Source: Rhizobium leguminosarum
GTDB taxonomy: Bacteria > Pseudomonadota > Alphaproteobacteria > Rhizobiales > Rhizobiaceae
Assembly (NCBI RefSeq): GCF_001652265.1
Contig: NZ_LWBS01000165.1
Span: 1-64,000 of the forward strand
Length of the DNA: 64,000 nucleotides
Reading direction: 5' to 3'
Below the pieces are notes generated by a model. The model was given only the letters and a program-made list of their open reading frames with translations. It made no database searches and was not told the DNA's origin. Below, in pieces: positions 17,305 to 27,084 of this stretch. Positions within the stretch are counted from its first letter, which is position 1. The number at the start of each line of letters is the position of its first letter. Position numbers and translations under genes: made by a program.

Positions 17305-17360
17305 GGTGCGCCATCATTTTGAATTGGCGTAATCCCAAAAAGCGATTCCGATTTTCGGGC
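17305..17360. repeat. Fragment of rhizobial palindromic repeat
   Basis: The sequence ATTTTGAATTGGCGTAATCC (17315-17334) followed by AAAAAGCGATTCCGATTTTC recalls parts of the elements at 9747-9850 (CACTTTGAATTGCTGG, ATCGATTCCGAT) and 12152-12175. It is degenerate and lies just past the methyltransferase stop codon. Confidence 0.4.
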
Positions 17361-17367
17361 GTATAGG

Positions 17368-18192
17368 CTAAATCCGCCGCATCGCGGAGGCCATGGAAAA
17401 CAGCGCGATCCCCGTCGCCGTCGCGGCGTTGAGGCTGTCGAGTTCCTCCGACTGCGGAATGCGCGCGCTCTTGAACCGCGCAAGCAGCGCCTCCGGCAAT
17501 CCATCGCCCTCGGTACCGACGACGAGCGCCATGCGCGTCGAGGCCGGAATGGCGCGGATATCGGTCTTGCCGTGCGGGGAAAGCGTCCAGATGGCAAAGC
17601 CCCGCTCGGCAAGCGCCAGGAGCACATCCAAGGCCTTGCCGCCACGCCGGTGCGGAACACTCAGCACCGAACCGACCGAGACACGCAACGCCTTGCGGTA
17701 GAGTGGATCACAGGAGGTTTCGTCGAGCAGCACCGCGTCCGCCCGGAAGGCGGCCGCATTTCGGAACATCGAGCCGGCGTTGTCGTGATTGGAAATGCCG
17801 CAACCGACCAGCACCAGCGCCCGTTCCGGCAGCGCGTCGAGAAGTGCCGCCTCCCCGCGATCCTCCCGCCGGCCGAGCGCGAGAACGCCGCGATGCAGAT
17901 GGAAACCGACGACGCCATCGAGCACATCCGCCCCGGCGACATAGACCGGCACATCGGCCGGAAACCGCGCCAGGATCGGCAGGACGCCCTCGATGCGGTT
18001 GCGCAGCAGCAGGATCTTCTCGGCGAAAAAGCCGCGGCCTGCCGCATGCGCCTCGGCGAGCATGCGCAGCACGACGGTGCCCTCGGCGATGAAGCGGTTC
18101 TCTCGGCCCGTCAGGTCGCGCTCGCGGATCGCGCGGAATTCAGCGACGCGCGGATCATCGGCGCTGTCGATGTCGATCGGGACGGCGGCCAT
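17368..18192 (-). CDS. TrmH/SpoU family RNA 2'-O-methyltransferase
   Basis: A 274-residue SPOUT-class methyltransferase using S-adenosylmethionine to methylate ribose in rRNA or tRNA. All three SpoU motifs are visible: HDNAGSMFRNAAAFRADAVL (motif 1), MALVVGTEGDGLP (motif 2) and IPQSEELDSLNAATATGIAL (motif 3, knot). The N-terminal part (RFIAEGTVVLRMLAEA) is the substrate-binding domain seen in RlmB/TsnR relatives. The start at 18192 has GAGGCAGG upstream; the longer frame to 18447 covers the next gene. The target nucleotide is unknown. Confidence 0.87.
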   Translation of the reverse strand: MAAVPIDIDSADDPRVAEFRAIRERDLTGRENRFIAEGTVVLRMLAEAHAAGRGFFAEKILLLRNRIEGVLPILARFPADVPVYVAGADVLDGVVGFHLHRGVLALGRREDRGEAALLDALPERALVLVGCGISNHDNAGSMFRNAAAFRADAVLLDETSCDPLYRKALRVSVGSVLSVPHRRGGKALDVLLALAERGFAIWTLSPHGKTDIRAIPASTRMALVVGTEGDGLPEALLARFKSARIPQSEELDSLNAATATGIALFSMASAMRRI

Positions 18193-18199
18193 GCCTGCC

Positions 18200-18586
18200 T
18201 CAATTGCCCGTAACAGTGACGTCGGCGACGGTGCGGCCGGTCCTGAGATCGTAGACCAGTGCCTTGTTCCTGCCCTCGGCCGTTTCCCCGTAGAACAGGA
18301 TCTGCCCTGATGAAAACGAGGTGGACTGCACCTTGAAGCCGAGCGGCAGGGAAACGGTTGCCGCAAGCGGCGCATCCGAGGGCACGCCGGAGGCGGCAAC
18401 AGCGGACGCCGTCTCCTTCGGCTCGCTGTGCATCGCCTTGTAGACAACCGCGCCGAAGACCGCCATAAGGCTCACGAACATGATGGCGCCGGAAACGATC
18501 TGCAGGCGGACCATCTTGCGCCGGACACTTTCCATCGCCGGATCAAGGGGCTTCTCTTCCTGGTCGTCTGGCTCGATTGCTGTCAT
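18200..18586 (-). CDS. Small single-pass membrane protein (DUF6476-like)
   Basis: A 128-residue protein with a polar N-terminus, one membrane helix (about residues 28-50, LQIVSGAIMFVSLMAVFGAVV) and a periplasmic C-terminal domain of about 75 residues ending YDLRTGRTVADVTVTGN. From memory it fits DUF6476, a conserved alphaproteobacterial family of unknown function. It sits 7 bp before the methyltransferase gene, so the two are probably cotranscribed, and it diverges from rluD across 43 bp. Confidence 0.75.
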   Translation of the reverse strand: MTAIEPDDQEEKPLDPAMESVRRKMVRLQIVSGAIMFVSLMAVFGAVVYKAMHSEPKETASAVAASGVPSDAPLAATVSLPLGFKVQSTSFSSGQILFYGETAEGRNKALVYDLRTGRTVADVTVTGN

Positions 18587-18629
18587 CTGTGCGTCCCGTT
18601 CTAAAAAAATACGTCGGAGAAGAAGCGTC

Positions 18630-19655
18630 TTGAGCGACCCCTTTAAACAAGCAGCCGGCAATAGAAAAGTCCTGACTGCCGATGAAAGCGCCGAGGGCCG
18701 GTTGGACGCCTGGCTGACGGCGCAGGTCGGCGAGGAATTTTCGCGCAGCCGCATCAAGGCGCTGATCAAAGACGGCCAGGTTTTTCTGCGTGGCGAACCC
18801 GTCACCGACCCGCAGCGCAAGGTGCGCACCGGCGATAGTTTCGAACTCACGCTGCCCGAGCCGGAAGATCCGACGCCCCAGGGCGAGGACATCCCTCTGG
18901 ATATCCTCCATGAGGATGACGACGTCATCGTCATCTCCAAGCCTTCCGGTCTCGTCGTCCATCCCGGCGCCGGCAACTGGACAGGGACGCTGGTCAACGC
19001 GCTGATCCACCATTGCAGCGATACGCTCTCCGGCATCGGCGGCGTGCGCCGCCCCGGCATCGTCCACCGTCTTGACAAGGACACGACAGGCGTCATGGTC
19101 GTCGCCAAGAACGACATTGCCCATCGCCACCTCTCGCTGCAATTTGCCGACCATGGCCGCACCATGCCGCTGGAGCGGGCCTACCAGGCAGTCGTCTGGG
19201 GCCGGCCGCGCTCGCTGACAGGCACGGTCGACGCGCCACTTGGCCGCGCCACCGGCGACCGCACGCGCCGCGCCGTCAAGCGCCCCGACAGTCAGGACGC
19301 CGACGAGGCGATCACGCATTACCAGGTGATTGAGCGCTTCCATGAGAAGCCGGATGCGACCGCGTTCGCCTCGCTGGTCGAGTGCCGCCTGGAAACCGGC
19401 CGCACCCATCAGATCCGTGTCCACATGGCCCATATCGGCCATCCGCTGCTCGGCGACACGGTTTACGGCGCCGGCTTCAAGACCAAGGCCAATCTCCTGC
19501 CCGAAGAGATCCGGAAGGTCGTCAACGGTTTCGGCCGGCAGGCACTGCATGCCTTCATGCTGCAGTTCGAGCATCCCCGCACCGGCGAAATCATGCATTT
19601 CGAGGTGCCGCTGCCGGATGATATGGTCGAACTGATCGAAGCGCTGCGCCAATAA
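18630..19655 (+). CDS. 23S rRNA pseudouridine synthase, RluA/RluD family
   Basis: 341 residues. An N-terminal S4 RNA-binding domain (about residues 15-80, GRLDAWLTAQVGEEFSRSR) is followed by the catalytic domain with HRLDKDTTGVMVVAKND, whose Asp is the family nucleophile, and RLETGRTHQIRVHMAHIGHP. RluD makes pseudouridines 1911/1915/1917 of 23S rRNA in E. coli; the length and S4 domain favour RluD over RluA. The best start is TTG at 18630, with GGAGAA about eight bases upstream. No in-frame ATG lies nearby except inside the divergent neighbour. Confidence 0.88.
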   Translation: MSDPFKQAAGNRKVLTADESAEGRLDAWLTAQVGEEFSRSRIKALIKDGQVFLRGEPVTDPQRKVRTGDSFELTLPEPEDPTPQGEDIPLDILHEDDDVIVISKPSGLVVHPGAGNWTGTLVNALIHHCSDTLSGIGGVRRPGIVHRLDKDTTGVMVVAKNDIAHRHLSLQFADHGRTMPLERAYQAVVWGRPRSLTGTVDAPLGRATGDRTRRAVKRPDSQDADEAITHYQVIERFHEKPDATAFASLVECRLETGRTHQIRVHMAHIGHPLLGDTVYGAGFKTKANLLPEEIRKVVNGFGRQALHAFMLQFEHPRTGEIMHFEVPLPDDMVELIEALRQ

Positions 19656-19844
19656 AGGCGGCTCCAAAATGTCGCCTGCGCACCTCACACCTGCGTGAGC
19701 GGCATCTTGAACCGCTGTTTCGCCACACTTATCTGTATCTTGACTTAGTGCGGGCTCGGAGAGAGCCGCACGTCCCGGTTTGCCTTTTTTAACGCGAGGA
19801 TGCGTTTCCATCGGGAACCGGAATTCACTTTAGGAGGGTGCACT
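19656..19844 (+). promoter_or_regulatory. rpoH promoter and leader with hairpin
   Basis: A TTGACT hexamer at about 19740 may be a -35 element. A hairpin follows, TGCGG-GCTC / GAGC-CGCA (about 19749-19771) with one bulge. The leader then runs through a T-rich stretch to a strong ribosome site (TAGGAGGG) before the ATG at 19845. I cannot tell whether the hairpin controls translation with temperature. Confidence 0.4.
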
Positions 19845-20753
19845 ATGGCCCGAAATACCTTGCCGTCCATTACCGCCGGCGAAGCCGGTCTCAACCGTTA
19901 CCTCGACGAAATCCGCAAGTTCCCGATGCTGGAGCCGCAGCAGGAATACATGCTCGCAAAGCGTTATGCCGAGCATGGCGACCGCGACGCTGCCCACAAG
20001 CTGGTCACCAGCCATCTTCGCCTCGTCGCGAAGATTGCGATGGGTTATCGCGGCTATGGCCTGCCGATCGGCGAAGTCGTCTCCGAGGGTAATGTCGGCC
20101 TGATGCAGGCCGTCAAGAAGTTCGATGCCGAGCGCGGCTTCCGCCTCGCCACCTATGCCATGTGGTGGATCAAGGCCTCGATCCAGGAATATATCCTACG
20201 CTCGTGGTCGCTGGTGAAGATGGGCACGACTGCCAACCAGAAGCGCCTGTTCTTCAACCTGCGCCGGCTGAAGGGACGCATCCAGGCAATTGATGACGGC
20301 GATCTGAAGCCGGAGCACGTCTCGGAAATCGCCACCAAGCTGAACGTCTCGGAGGAAGAGGTCATTTCGATGAACCGCCGCCTCTCCGGCGACGCCTCGC
20401 TGAACGCGCCGATCAAGGCAGCCGAAGGTGACGGCGGCCAGTGGCAGGATTGGCTGGTGGACGACCATGACAGCCAGGAAGACGTGCTGATCGAACAGGA
20501 CGAACTCGACACTCGCCGGCGCATGCTGGCGAAAGCGATGAGCGTGCTGAACGAGCGTGAACGCCGCATCTTCGAGGCTCGCCGCCTCGCCGAGGATCCG
20601 GTGACCCTGGAAGACCTTTCGACCGAGTTCGACATCAGCCGCGAACGCGTCCGACAGATCGAGGTTCGCGCCTTCGAAAAGGTGCAGGACGCCGTGCGCA
20701 AGGAAGCCCTGGAACGCGCCAAGGCCGTCCGCGTCGTCGAAGCAACGGCATAA
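19845..20753 (+). CDS. rpoH: RNA polymerase sigma-32 factor RpoH
   Basis: A 302-residue heat-shock sigma factor. Region 2 contains LRLVAKIAMGYRGYGLPIGEVVSEGN and FRLATYAMWWIKASIQEYILRSWS. The RpoH box is present as NQKRLFFNLRRLK (about residue 130). Region 4 has the HTH TLEDLSTEFDISRERVRQIEVRAF. It directs RNA polymerase to heat-shock and envelope-stress promoters. Rhizobia often carry two rpoH genes; length and sequence fit the main rpoH1 type, but this is not certain. The start MARNTLPSI at 19845 follows a strong ribosome site. Confidence 0.95.
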   Translation: MARNTLPSITAGEAGLNRYLDEIRKFPMLEPQQEYMLAKRYAEHGDRDAAHKLVTSHLRLVAKIAMGYRGYGLPIGEVVSEGNVGLMQAVKKFDAERGFRLATYAMWWIKASIQEYILRSWSLVKMGTTANQKRLFFNLRRLKGRIQAIDDGDLKPEHVSEIATKLNVSEEEVISMNRRLSGDASLNAPIKAAEGDGGQWQDWLVDDHDSQEDVLIEQDELDTRRRMLAKAMSVLNERERRIFEARRLAEDPVTLEDLSTEFDISRERVRQIEVRAFEKVQDAVRKEALERAKAVRVVEATA

Positions 20754-20778
20754 AACCTGCCGCATGATAGAATTGAAG

Positions 20779-20804
20779 AAGGCGGACCTCGCGGCCCGCC
20801 TTTT
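20779..20804 (+). terminator. Rho-independent terminator after rpoH
   Basis: AAGGCGG (20779-20785) pairs with CCGCCTT (20796-20802), followed by TTTTCTTTT. It lies 25 bp past the rpoH stop. Confidence 0.85.
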
Positions 20805-20859
20805 CTTTTCATTGATCTCTGCTGCACCCGGTCCGTTACCGGCAACACCGGCATAGCCA

Positions 20860-23385
20860 TCACTGGCTCGTCGAGACATCCCCGAGTGCGGTCCATTCCT
20901 TGATCGCGGTATTGAAGGCGTCCGTCCCCGTACCGCCCTTCTCCATCGTCAGCAGCGCGCGGCGGCCGTTGCGGTAGGTAATCGGAATATCGATCCAATT
21001 GCGGGTCGACATCAGGTCGAGATTGGCCTTGCGCGCATCGGGATAGTCGTTGAGCGCGATCATGTGGAAATCGTCGGTGATCTTGGCCGGAACCGCAATC
21101 AGCGCATCGCCGCGATCCTGTTCCGTGCGCTTCATCGAGATGCGCTGGACGCTGTCGATGCTGCCGCCTTCGAAATTCGGCGGCACCGAGAAGACGATCT
21201 CGACCAGATGGCTTGCCGGCAGCGACGGATCGGAATTGCGTTTGAAGGTGACGAGCGCCGAGAGATTGCGCTCGGGAACGGTAACGTTGCCCTGCACTGT
21301 CGCCTCCTGCCGGCCGTCCTGGCCGGCCTCGTGCTGCAGGCTCCAGACGACAGATCCCTCGATCGCCGTCGGCGAGCTCTGGCCGATGCGCTCCTCATAG
21401 AGAAACATCTTTTGCGATGAACCGACGGGCGCGGTCTGCTGCGGCGATGCCACCGGGCCGTTCGGCGTCCGCGTTTCGGCGGGTGCCGCATCGCCCTGCG
21501 CGCTGGCAGGCGGCGTATCTGCTGCCGCGACATTCTGTTCGGCGACCGATTTTCCTTCCGCGGTCGGCGTCCCCGGCACAGTTGCCGGTCCGCTGTCGAC
21601 CTCGGTCCCATCGGTCAGCAGCCGTTGGGTGAATTTCGAATTGGCCGCAGCGCCGTCATTGTTCATTGACGCTACCTGCGGGTTCGGGTTCGGGTTCGGC
21701 TGCGCCGGCGTCGCTGGCGTATTCTGCGCTCCTGGTGTGGTCGGCTGGGCTGGTGTCACCGCGCCCGGCTGGGCAGGCGTCGCGGAACCTGCCGGCGGTG
21801 TTGCCCCCTCGTTCCTGGTCGCCTGCGACGGCGCCGAGCTGACGAGCCCATCGACCATCGCCACCAGCGCCTCTCTGTTCATCCAGCCGGCATAGGCACC
21901 GCCACCGATCAGAATGAGCGCGAAGATGAGCGTGATCACGGTACCGATACCAAAGCGGCGGCGCTTTGGCTCCATACGAAAATTCTTGCCCTGCATCTTG
22001 GAGGCAACAATCTGATCGATATCCATTGCCGGATTGGCGTCATCGTCGTCAGCGGCGACCGATCCGCGGCGGTCGTAGCCGCGTAGCGCCTTCGCCTCTC
22101 GCCAGTCCTCACTCGGCGCGCCGCTGGCAGGCGCCGGCTTGCCGTTGTGCACTTCCGCGAAGATATCGACATCGTCGAAATGCGAGGCAACCGGCGTCTT
22201 CTTATTGCTGCCTGCCTCGATCGGCGGCAGATCGTCGAAGGCGGCCGTCTCCCAGGAAAAACTTTCCTTGGCGGCCGGCATGACGGCGGCCGGTGCCACT
22301 TTTTCGAGGCTCGATATCACCTCCTCGAAGGCGCGCGCCGAGGCATCGGCCGTAATCGGCGCCGGCGCCGTCTCCGAATATTGCCGCAGTTCCTCTTCCG
22401 CCCATTCGGTCTCCGCATCTTTCGGCGCTGGAGCTGGCGTTTCGGCAACGGATTCGGCCCAGACGGGGTCGAAATGCGCCGCGGCGTCGGCCTGCAATGG
22501 TTCCTCGCGGCTGTGCTCGACAAATTCCTGCGGACGATCGAAATCGGCGACCGGCTCCACCAGCCGGTTGGATGCATGGTCTATGCCGCGGGTGATCGGC
22601 TGCAACGGCTCAACGGGCTCGTAAGCCTCCTCCGCCTCCGGCTCCCCGCTTTCCACCGCCGCCGGTTCGGCCGCGATCTCTTCGGCTTCCACGGGATGCT
22701 GTTCGTCAGCGCGGCGTTCGTCGGCTCGCTCGCTGCGATGCTCGGCAGGCGCCTCCCAGCCGTCATGGTCGGCGGGCACATCTTCGGCAGCGACGTCGCG
22801 CGCCTCACTGGCATGCCATTCCTCGGCTGGTGCTTCCTCCTCATGCGAGGGGTGCCAGTATGTCTCGGAGGGACCGGATGTCTCCGGCAAAACCGCTGTC
22901 TCGGCGGCAATAGGGATTTCGGCGGGAACAGGTTCTTCCGCGGAAAGGGGCTCCTCGGCAGCAACCTCTTCCTCAGCTTCCTCTGGCGCGGCGGCTTCCC
23001 CGTGATCAGGCTCGTCGGCGGCCTCGGCCACCTGCGGTTCCGCATAGGCTTCGTATGCCGGTTCCTCGACAGCCGTCTCCGGCGCCGACGCCGGTTCGCT
23101 TTCGTCGGGAACCGCTTGTTCTTCGACGGATTCCGACGCGGTGACGGCCGCAACCGGCGCATCGAGCGGCAAAGCCTCAGAATGTTCGCCTTCCACTTCG
23201 CGGATGGCGGCCTCGAGCTTTTCAAGCTGGCGTTGCAGCATAGCTTCCGGCGGACGCGGCTTCATGTTCTCGAGCTGCCGTTGCACTGCGCCGCGGGCAC
23301 GTTCGTAGACTTTCACCCGCATCTCAGGGGTATTTTCAGCCAGGCCGTCGACGGCCCGCCGAATGACTGCAATAAAATCCGCCAT
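20860..23385 (-). CDS. Large acidic membrane protein, unknown function
   Basis: 841 residues. The first 70 are helical and charged (MADFIAVIRRAVDGLAENTP). Residues about 70-470 are low-complexity, very rich in Glu, Ala and Pro, and probably disordered. A basic patch and one membrane helix follow at about 480-505 (GIGTVITLIFALILIGGGAYAG). Then comes a Pro/Ala/Thr/Gln linker with repeats such as NPNPNPQ and PAQP, and a compact C-terminal domain (about 650-841). The topology is large acidic cytoplasmic part, one span, periplasmic domain. I recognise no named domain. It starts 60 bp after purA on the same strand, so it may be cotranscribed. Confidence 0.85.
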   Translation of the reverse strand: MADFIAVIRRAVDGLAENTPEMRVKVYERARGAVQRQLENMKPRPPEAMLQRQLEKLEAAIREVEGEHSEALPLDAPVAAVTASESVEEQAVPDESEPASAPETAVEEPAYEAYAEPQVAEAADEPDHGEAAAPEEAEEEVAAEEPLSAEEPVPAEIPIAAETAVLPETSGPSETYWHPSHEEEAPAEEWHASEARDVAAEDVPADHDGWEAPAEHRSERADERRADEQHPVEAEEIAAEPAAVESGEPEAEEAYEPVEPLQPITRGIDHASNRLVEPVADFDRPQEFVEHSREEPLQADAAAHFDPVWAESVAETPAPAPKDAETEWAEEELRQYSETAPAPITADASARAFEEVISSLEKVAPAAVMPAAKESFSWETAAFDDLPPIEAGSNKKTPVASHFDDVDIFAEVHNGKPAPASGAPSEDWREAKALRGYDRRGSVAADDDDANPAMDIDQIVASKMQGKNFRMEPKRRRFGIGTVITLIFALILIGGGAYAGWMNREALVAMVDGLVSSAPSQATRNEGATPPAGSATPAQPGAVTPAQPTTPGAQNTPATPAQPNPNPNPQVASMNNDGAAANSKFTQRLLTDGTEVDSGPATVPGTPTAEGKSVAEQNVAAADTPPASAQGDAAPAETRTPNGPVASPQQTAPVGSSQKMFLYEERIGQSSPTAIEGSVVWSLQHEAGQDGRQEATVQGNVTVPERNLSALVTFKRNSDPSLPASHLVEIVFSVPPNFEGGSIDSVQRISMKRTEQDRGDALIAVPAKITDDFHMIALNDYPDARKANLDLMSTRNWIDIPITYRNGRRALLTMEKGGTGTDAFNTAIKEWTALGDVSTSQ

Positions 23386-23445
23386 TAGTACTTTCTCAAG
23401 AAGTCCGGCACTCTACCGAACCATCCTCCACAGTGACCCGTGAGC

Positions 23446-24744
23446 TTAATCCTCAAACGGATCGGTCACAAGTATGGTGTCATCCCGCTCCGGGCTGGTG
23501 GACAGGAGCGCGACAGGCGCCCCGATCAGCTCTTCGACCTGGCGAACATATTTGATCGCCTGTGCCGGCAGATCCGCCCAACTGCGGGCGCCGACGGTCG
23601 ATTCCTTCCATCCCTCCAGCGTGACGTAGATCGGTTCGACCCTAGCTTGCGCTCCCTGGCTTGCCGGAAGATGGTCAATCTGTTCGCCGTCGAGCATATA
23701 GCCGACGCAGATCTTCAATTCCTCGAGGCCGTCGAGCACGTCGAGCTTGGTGAGCGCGATGCCGGTGATACCGTTGGTGGCAACCGACTGGCGCACCAGT
23801 GCGGCGTCGAACCAGCCGCAGCGCCGCTTACGCCCCGTCACGGTACCGAACTCATGCCCCTTCTCGCCCAGGAACTGGCCAATTTCGTCGGTGAGCTCGG
23901 TCGGGAACGGGCCTTCGCCGACGCGCGTCGTATAGGCCTTGGTGATGCCGAGGATATAACCGAGCGAGCCGGGTCCCATGCCGGAACCGGCTGCCGCCTG
24001 GCCGGCCACAGTGTTCGAGGAGGTGACGAAGGGATAGGTGCCGTGATCGATGTCGAGTAGGCTGCCCTGCGCACCTTCGAAGAGGATGCGGGCACCCTTG
24101 CGGCGCTCCTTGTCGAGGAAAAGCCAGACCGTATCACGGAAAGGCAGTACCCGGTCGGCGATCGAGGTCAGTTCGTCCATGATCGCCTGGTGGCTGACCT
24201 CGGCGACACCGAGGCCGCGGCGAAGTGCGTTGTGATGTGTCAGAATACGGTCGACCTTGCCGGAAAGGCTTTCGAGATCGGCAAGGTCCATAACGCGGAT
24301 GGCGCGGCGGCCGACCTTGTCTTCATAGGCCGGGCCGATGCCGCGGCGCGTCGTGCCGATCTTCGTGCCGCTGTTCGACGCAGCATCCTCGCGCATCGCG
24401 TCGAGCTCGCGGTGCAGCGAAAGAATGAGCGTCGCATTGTCTGCAATGCGCAGATTGTCAGGCGTAACCGTCACGCCCTGCGCCTCCAGCCGGCCAATCT
24501 CGGCGATCAGCGCATGCGGATCGACGACGACACCGTTGCCAATGACGGCCATCTTGCCCGGGCGCACGACGCCGGACGGCAAGAGCGAGAGCTTATAGCT
24601 GGTGCCGTCGATGACGAGCGTATGGCCGGCATTGTGTCCGCCCTGATAGCGCACGACGATATCCGCACGCTCCGAAAGCCAGTCGACAATCTTGCCCTTG
24701 CCTTCGTCACCCCATTGCGAACCGACCACGACTACGTTCGTCAT
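23446..24744 (-). CDS. purA: Adenylosuccinate synthetase
   Basis: A 432-residue cytosolic enzyme of AMP synthesis. It joins IMP and aspartate with GTP to form adenylosuccinate. The GTP-site motif [16 protein letters not shown] and catalytic His segment GHNAGHTLV are at the N-terminus. [18 protein letters not shown] lies near residue 130 and [20 protein letters not shown] near 225. Full length, no anomalies. Confidence 0.97.
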   Translation of the reverse strand: MTNVVVVGSQWGDEGKGKIVDWLSERADIVVRYQGGHNAGHTLVIDGTSYKLSLLPSGVVRPGKMAVIGNGVVVDPHALIAEIGRLEAQGVTVTPDNLRIADNATLILSLHRELDAMREDAASNSGTKIGTTRRGIGPAYEDKVGRRAIRVMDLADLESLSGKVDRILTHHNALRRGLGVAEVSHQAIMDELTSIADRVLPFRDTVWLFLDKERRKGARILFEGAQGSLLDIDHGTYPFVTSSNTVAGQAAAGSGMGPGSLGYILGITKAYTTRVGEGPFPTELTDEIGQFLGEKGHEFGTVTGRKRRCGWFDAALVRQSVATNGITGIALTKLDVLDGLEELKICVGYMLDGEQIDHLPASQGAQARVEPIYVTLEGWKESTVGARSWADLPAQAIKYVRQVEELIGAPVALLSTSPERDDTILVTDPFED

Positions 24745-24934
24745 CCAACTCTTCCTGTTACCGGCGCGGAACCGCGCACCTGCTCAAACCCGCGCATCTA
24801 TAAAGCTTTGTTTTTTGGAAAGCGACCCTGTTGTCACAGCAGATTGGGCTTTTTACGTGACAAATCAGCAGCCGACAGGCTATTTCCCCTCACAAAACGC
24901 CGCCCGGCGATCGCGGAAAGACGGAAGAACGCTC

Positions 24935-25852
24935 TTGCAAGCCACGGCCTATATCTGCCTCGTTATCGCCACCCTCTGCTGGGGTGGCAACTCCGTCGCC
25001 GGCAAACTCGCGCTCGGGCATATCAGTCCGATGATGCTGACCTTCCTGCGTTGGTTCCTCGCTGTGGCGGTGATCGCCGTGATTTCGGTACCGCAACTGC
25101 GCAAGGACTGGCCGATCGTCAGGAAGAACCTGCCGCTGCTCCTCTTCTACGGCGTCATCGGCTACACCCTTTTCAACGCCATGCTTTACTCGGCCGTGCA
25201 ATATACGACGGCGATCAACGTCGCCATTGAGCAGGCCGGCATCCCGATGCTGATCTTCCTGCTGAATTTCATGTTCTTCCGTACCGGTATCTCGCTGGCG
25301 CAATGCCTCGGCTTCGGCATGACGCTGATCGGCGTCGCCCTGACCGCTGCGCATGGTGACCTCTCAACGCTGCTGCAACTCGGCCTCAACCGCGGCGACG
25401 GGCTGATGCTGATCGCCATTGCCGCCTATTCGGTCTACACGATCTTCCTGCGCTGGAAGCCGCCGCTCGACTGGCGCACGTTGATGGCGGTCCCGGCGCT
25501 CGGGGCCATGCTGACCTCGCTGCCGCTGCTCCTTTGGGAGGCCGGCCGTGGCGCTGCGCAGTGGCCGGACCAGGCCGGCTGGGTCATCACTCTCTACACG
25601 GCGATCTTCCCGTCGCTGGTGGCGCAGATCCTTTATATCAAGGGCGTGGTGGCAATCGGCGCCAACCGGGCCGGCCTGTTCATCAATCTCGTGCCGGTGT
25701 TCGGAACGCTGCTCTCCGTCGCGCTGATCGGCGAGCAGCTGCAGTCGTTCCATGTGATCGCGCTGGTGCTGACCTTGGGCGGCATCGCGATCGCCGAAAA
25801 GGGCCGGCCGAAAGCTTCGGCACAAACCGTGCCCGCCTCACCCGTGGATTAG
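24935..25852 (+). CDS. EamA/DMT family transporter
   Basis: An inner-membrane protein of about 305 residues with ten predicted helices in two EamA repeats (first repeat from YICLVIATLCWGGNSVAGKLA, second from GDGLMLIAIAAYSVYTIFLRWK). The drug/metabolite transporter superfamily exports metabolites or amino acids; the substrate cannot be read. The start is uncertain: TTG at 24935 (GGAAG upstream, next to the first helix) is preferred, with GTG at 24857 as alternative. There is no suitable ATG. It is divergent from purA and convergent with the acetyltransferase. Confidence 0.82.
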   Translation: MQATAYICLVIATLCWGGNSVAGKLALGHISPMMLTFLRWFLAVAVIAVISVPQLRKDWPIVRKNLPLLLFYGVIGYTLFNAMLYSAVQYTTAINVAIEQAGIPMLIFLLNFMFFRTGISLAQCLGFGMTLIGVALTAAHGDLSTLLQLGLNRGDGLMLIAIAAYSVYTIFLRWKPPLDWRTLMAVPALGAMLTSLPLLLWEAGRGAAQWPDQAGWVITLYTAIFPSLVAQILYIKGVVAIGANRAGLFINLVPVFGTLLSVALIGEQLQSFHVIALVLTLGGIAIAEKGRPKASAQTVPASPVD

Positions 25853-25855
25853 AGC

Positions 25856-26704
25856 CTAACCGAGTTCCAGCGTCGTCACGCCGAAGACGTGCTTCAGCGG
25901 GATAGCCGGCGCCGGCCCGCGATACATGCGTGTCGTCTCGAACACCGGTTGAAGACCGAGCCCTTCGGCAAGCGCGACTGCCTCGTGGTTCGCCGTGGGA
26001 ATATCGATGAAGACCGCGGCCCCCTTCGCCTCGGGGATCAATTCGGCAAGCAGCGCCGCGGCGCTATAGGCATCGTTGGCAAAGAGCGGGCCGATCTTGT
26101 AGCCCTCGTAGCAGCGGCGGATCGTGCCGTAACCGCGGATCTTGCCGCTCTTGCGCACCACCGCCGAACGGCGGCCCTTGCGGCTGGTGCACCAGGCGGC
26201 GAGGAAGGCGTCGCGCGGCTGTGGAAAGATCACCGAATCATAACGCTGCAGGCCTTCGAGGCGTGAATCGAGCACCGGCTGCGCGACAAGCGTCGAGACA
26301 GGCAAGGAGTTGGCGACCCCGCCGTAGCGAATGGTGGAGTAGGCGGGTTCGAAGCCGGCCTTGCGGTAATTGTCCTGCTGTGCGGCGACGCCGTCGAGAC
26401 CGACCGTGCGGTCTCCCGCGCTGGCAATGCCCGCCTGCCAGAGCGCCTTGCCGTAACCCTTGCCGCGGAAATCGGGATGGACGATGTAGAGGCCCAGGAA
26501 GGCGAAACTCTCGCCATATTTGACGACCGAGATCGAGCCGACGGGGACTTCGCCGATAGCGCCGACGAAAAACCCTGACGGATCGGCCTCGAGGAATGCA
26601 AGCGAATCGTCGAGGCCCGGGTTCCAACCCTCCTGACGCGCCCATTCGAGCACGAGTTCCAGTTCGCCGGGCCGCATCGAACGAACGGCAAATTCCGAAT
26701 TCAT
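25856..26704 (-). CDS. GNAT family acetyltransferase with C-terminal domain
   Basis: 282 residues. The N-terminal GNAT fold (about 5-140) has the acetyl-CoA site VHPDFRGKGYGKALWQAG. The C-terminal half (about 150-282; CYEGYKIGPLFANDAYSAAALL, GLQPVFETTRMYRGP) resembles the extra domain of the Acetyltransf_18 / YitH-like group. The ending PLKHVFGVTTLELG is typical of that group. The substrate is unknown. Confidence 0.85.
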   Translation of the reverse strand: MNSEFAVRSMRPGELELVLEWARQEGWNPGLDDSLAFLEADPSGFFVGAIGEVPVGSISVVKYGESFAFLGLYIVHPDFRGKGYGKALWQAGIASAGDRTVGLDGVAAQQDNYRKAGFEPAYSTIRYGGVANSLPVSTLVAQPVLDSRLEGLQRYDSVIFPQPRDAFLAAWCTSRKGRRSAVVRKSGKIRGYGTIRRCYEGYKIGPLFANDAYSAAALLAELIPEAKGAAVFIDIPTANHEAVALAEGLGLQPVFETTRMYRGPAPAIPLKHVFGVTTLELG

Positions 26705-27084
26705 GCGACTTTCCTAGATTGAATGTCCCGCAAGTCCATCCCGGCAATGGCAAAGCAATTGTCAGGTCCCAGCTCCCCGATTGCACCTGCGAATGATGGA
26801 GAGCCGCGCTCATGGACTTGACAACGCGTATAATCATTTTTCGATGCAATGCAGAAAACTTCGTTTCCGGATTACCATGAAACAATGCCGTTGCAAGCTC
26901 AAGAAAATTACTTGCGCGCCAATTATCTTCCTGCCGATGCAAATAAAACGCCGGGCCGAAAAGACACTGCTGCCAATTTGAAAGGCAAGGAAAGCATTTC
27001 GGCCGAAATCAGTTCCGCGACGCGGCAAAGGCGCTGTTGAAACCGGCGGCGACAACGGTCGCCAGCGGACGGATCACCGGCCGT
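26705..27084. other. Intergenic region, one possible small ORF
   Basis: A 380-bp gap. A plus-strand frame of 63 codons (26849-27040, starting MQKTSFPDYHETM) has locally lower GC than its neighbours and no clear ribosome site. I recognise no family. It otherwise holds the acetyltransferase promoter. Confidence 0.35.

Noticed and set aside
18543..19811. A 422-codon minus-strand open frame
   Set aside because: It is antisense to the pseudouridine synthase gene, which carries all family motifs.
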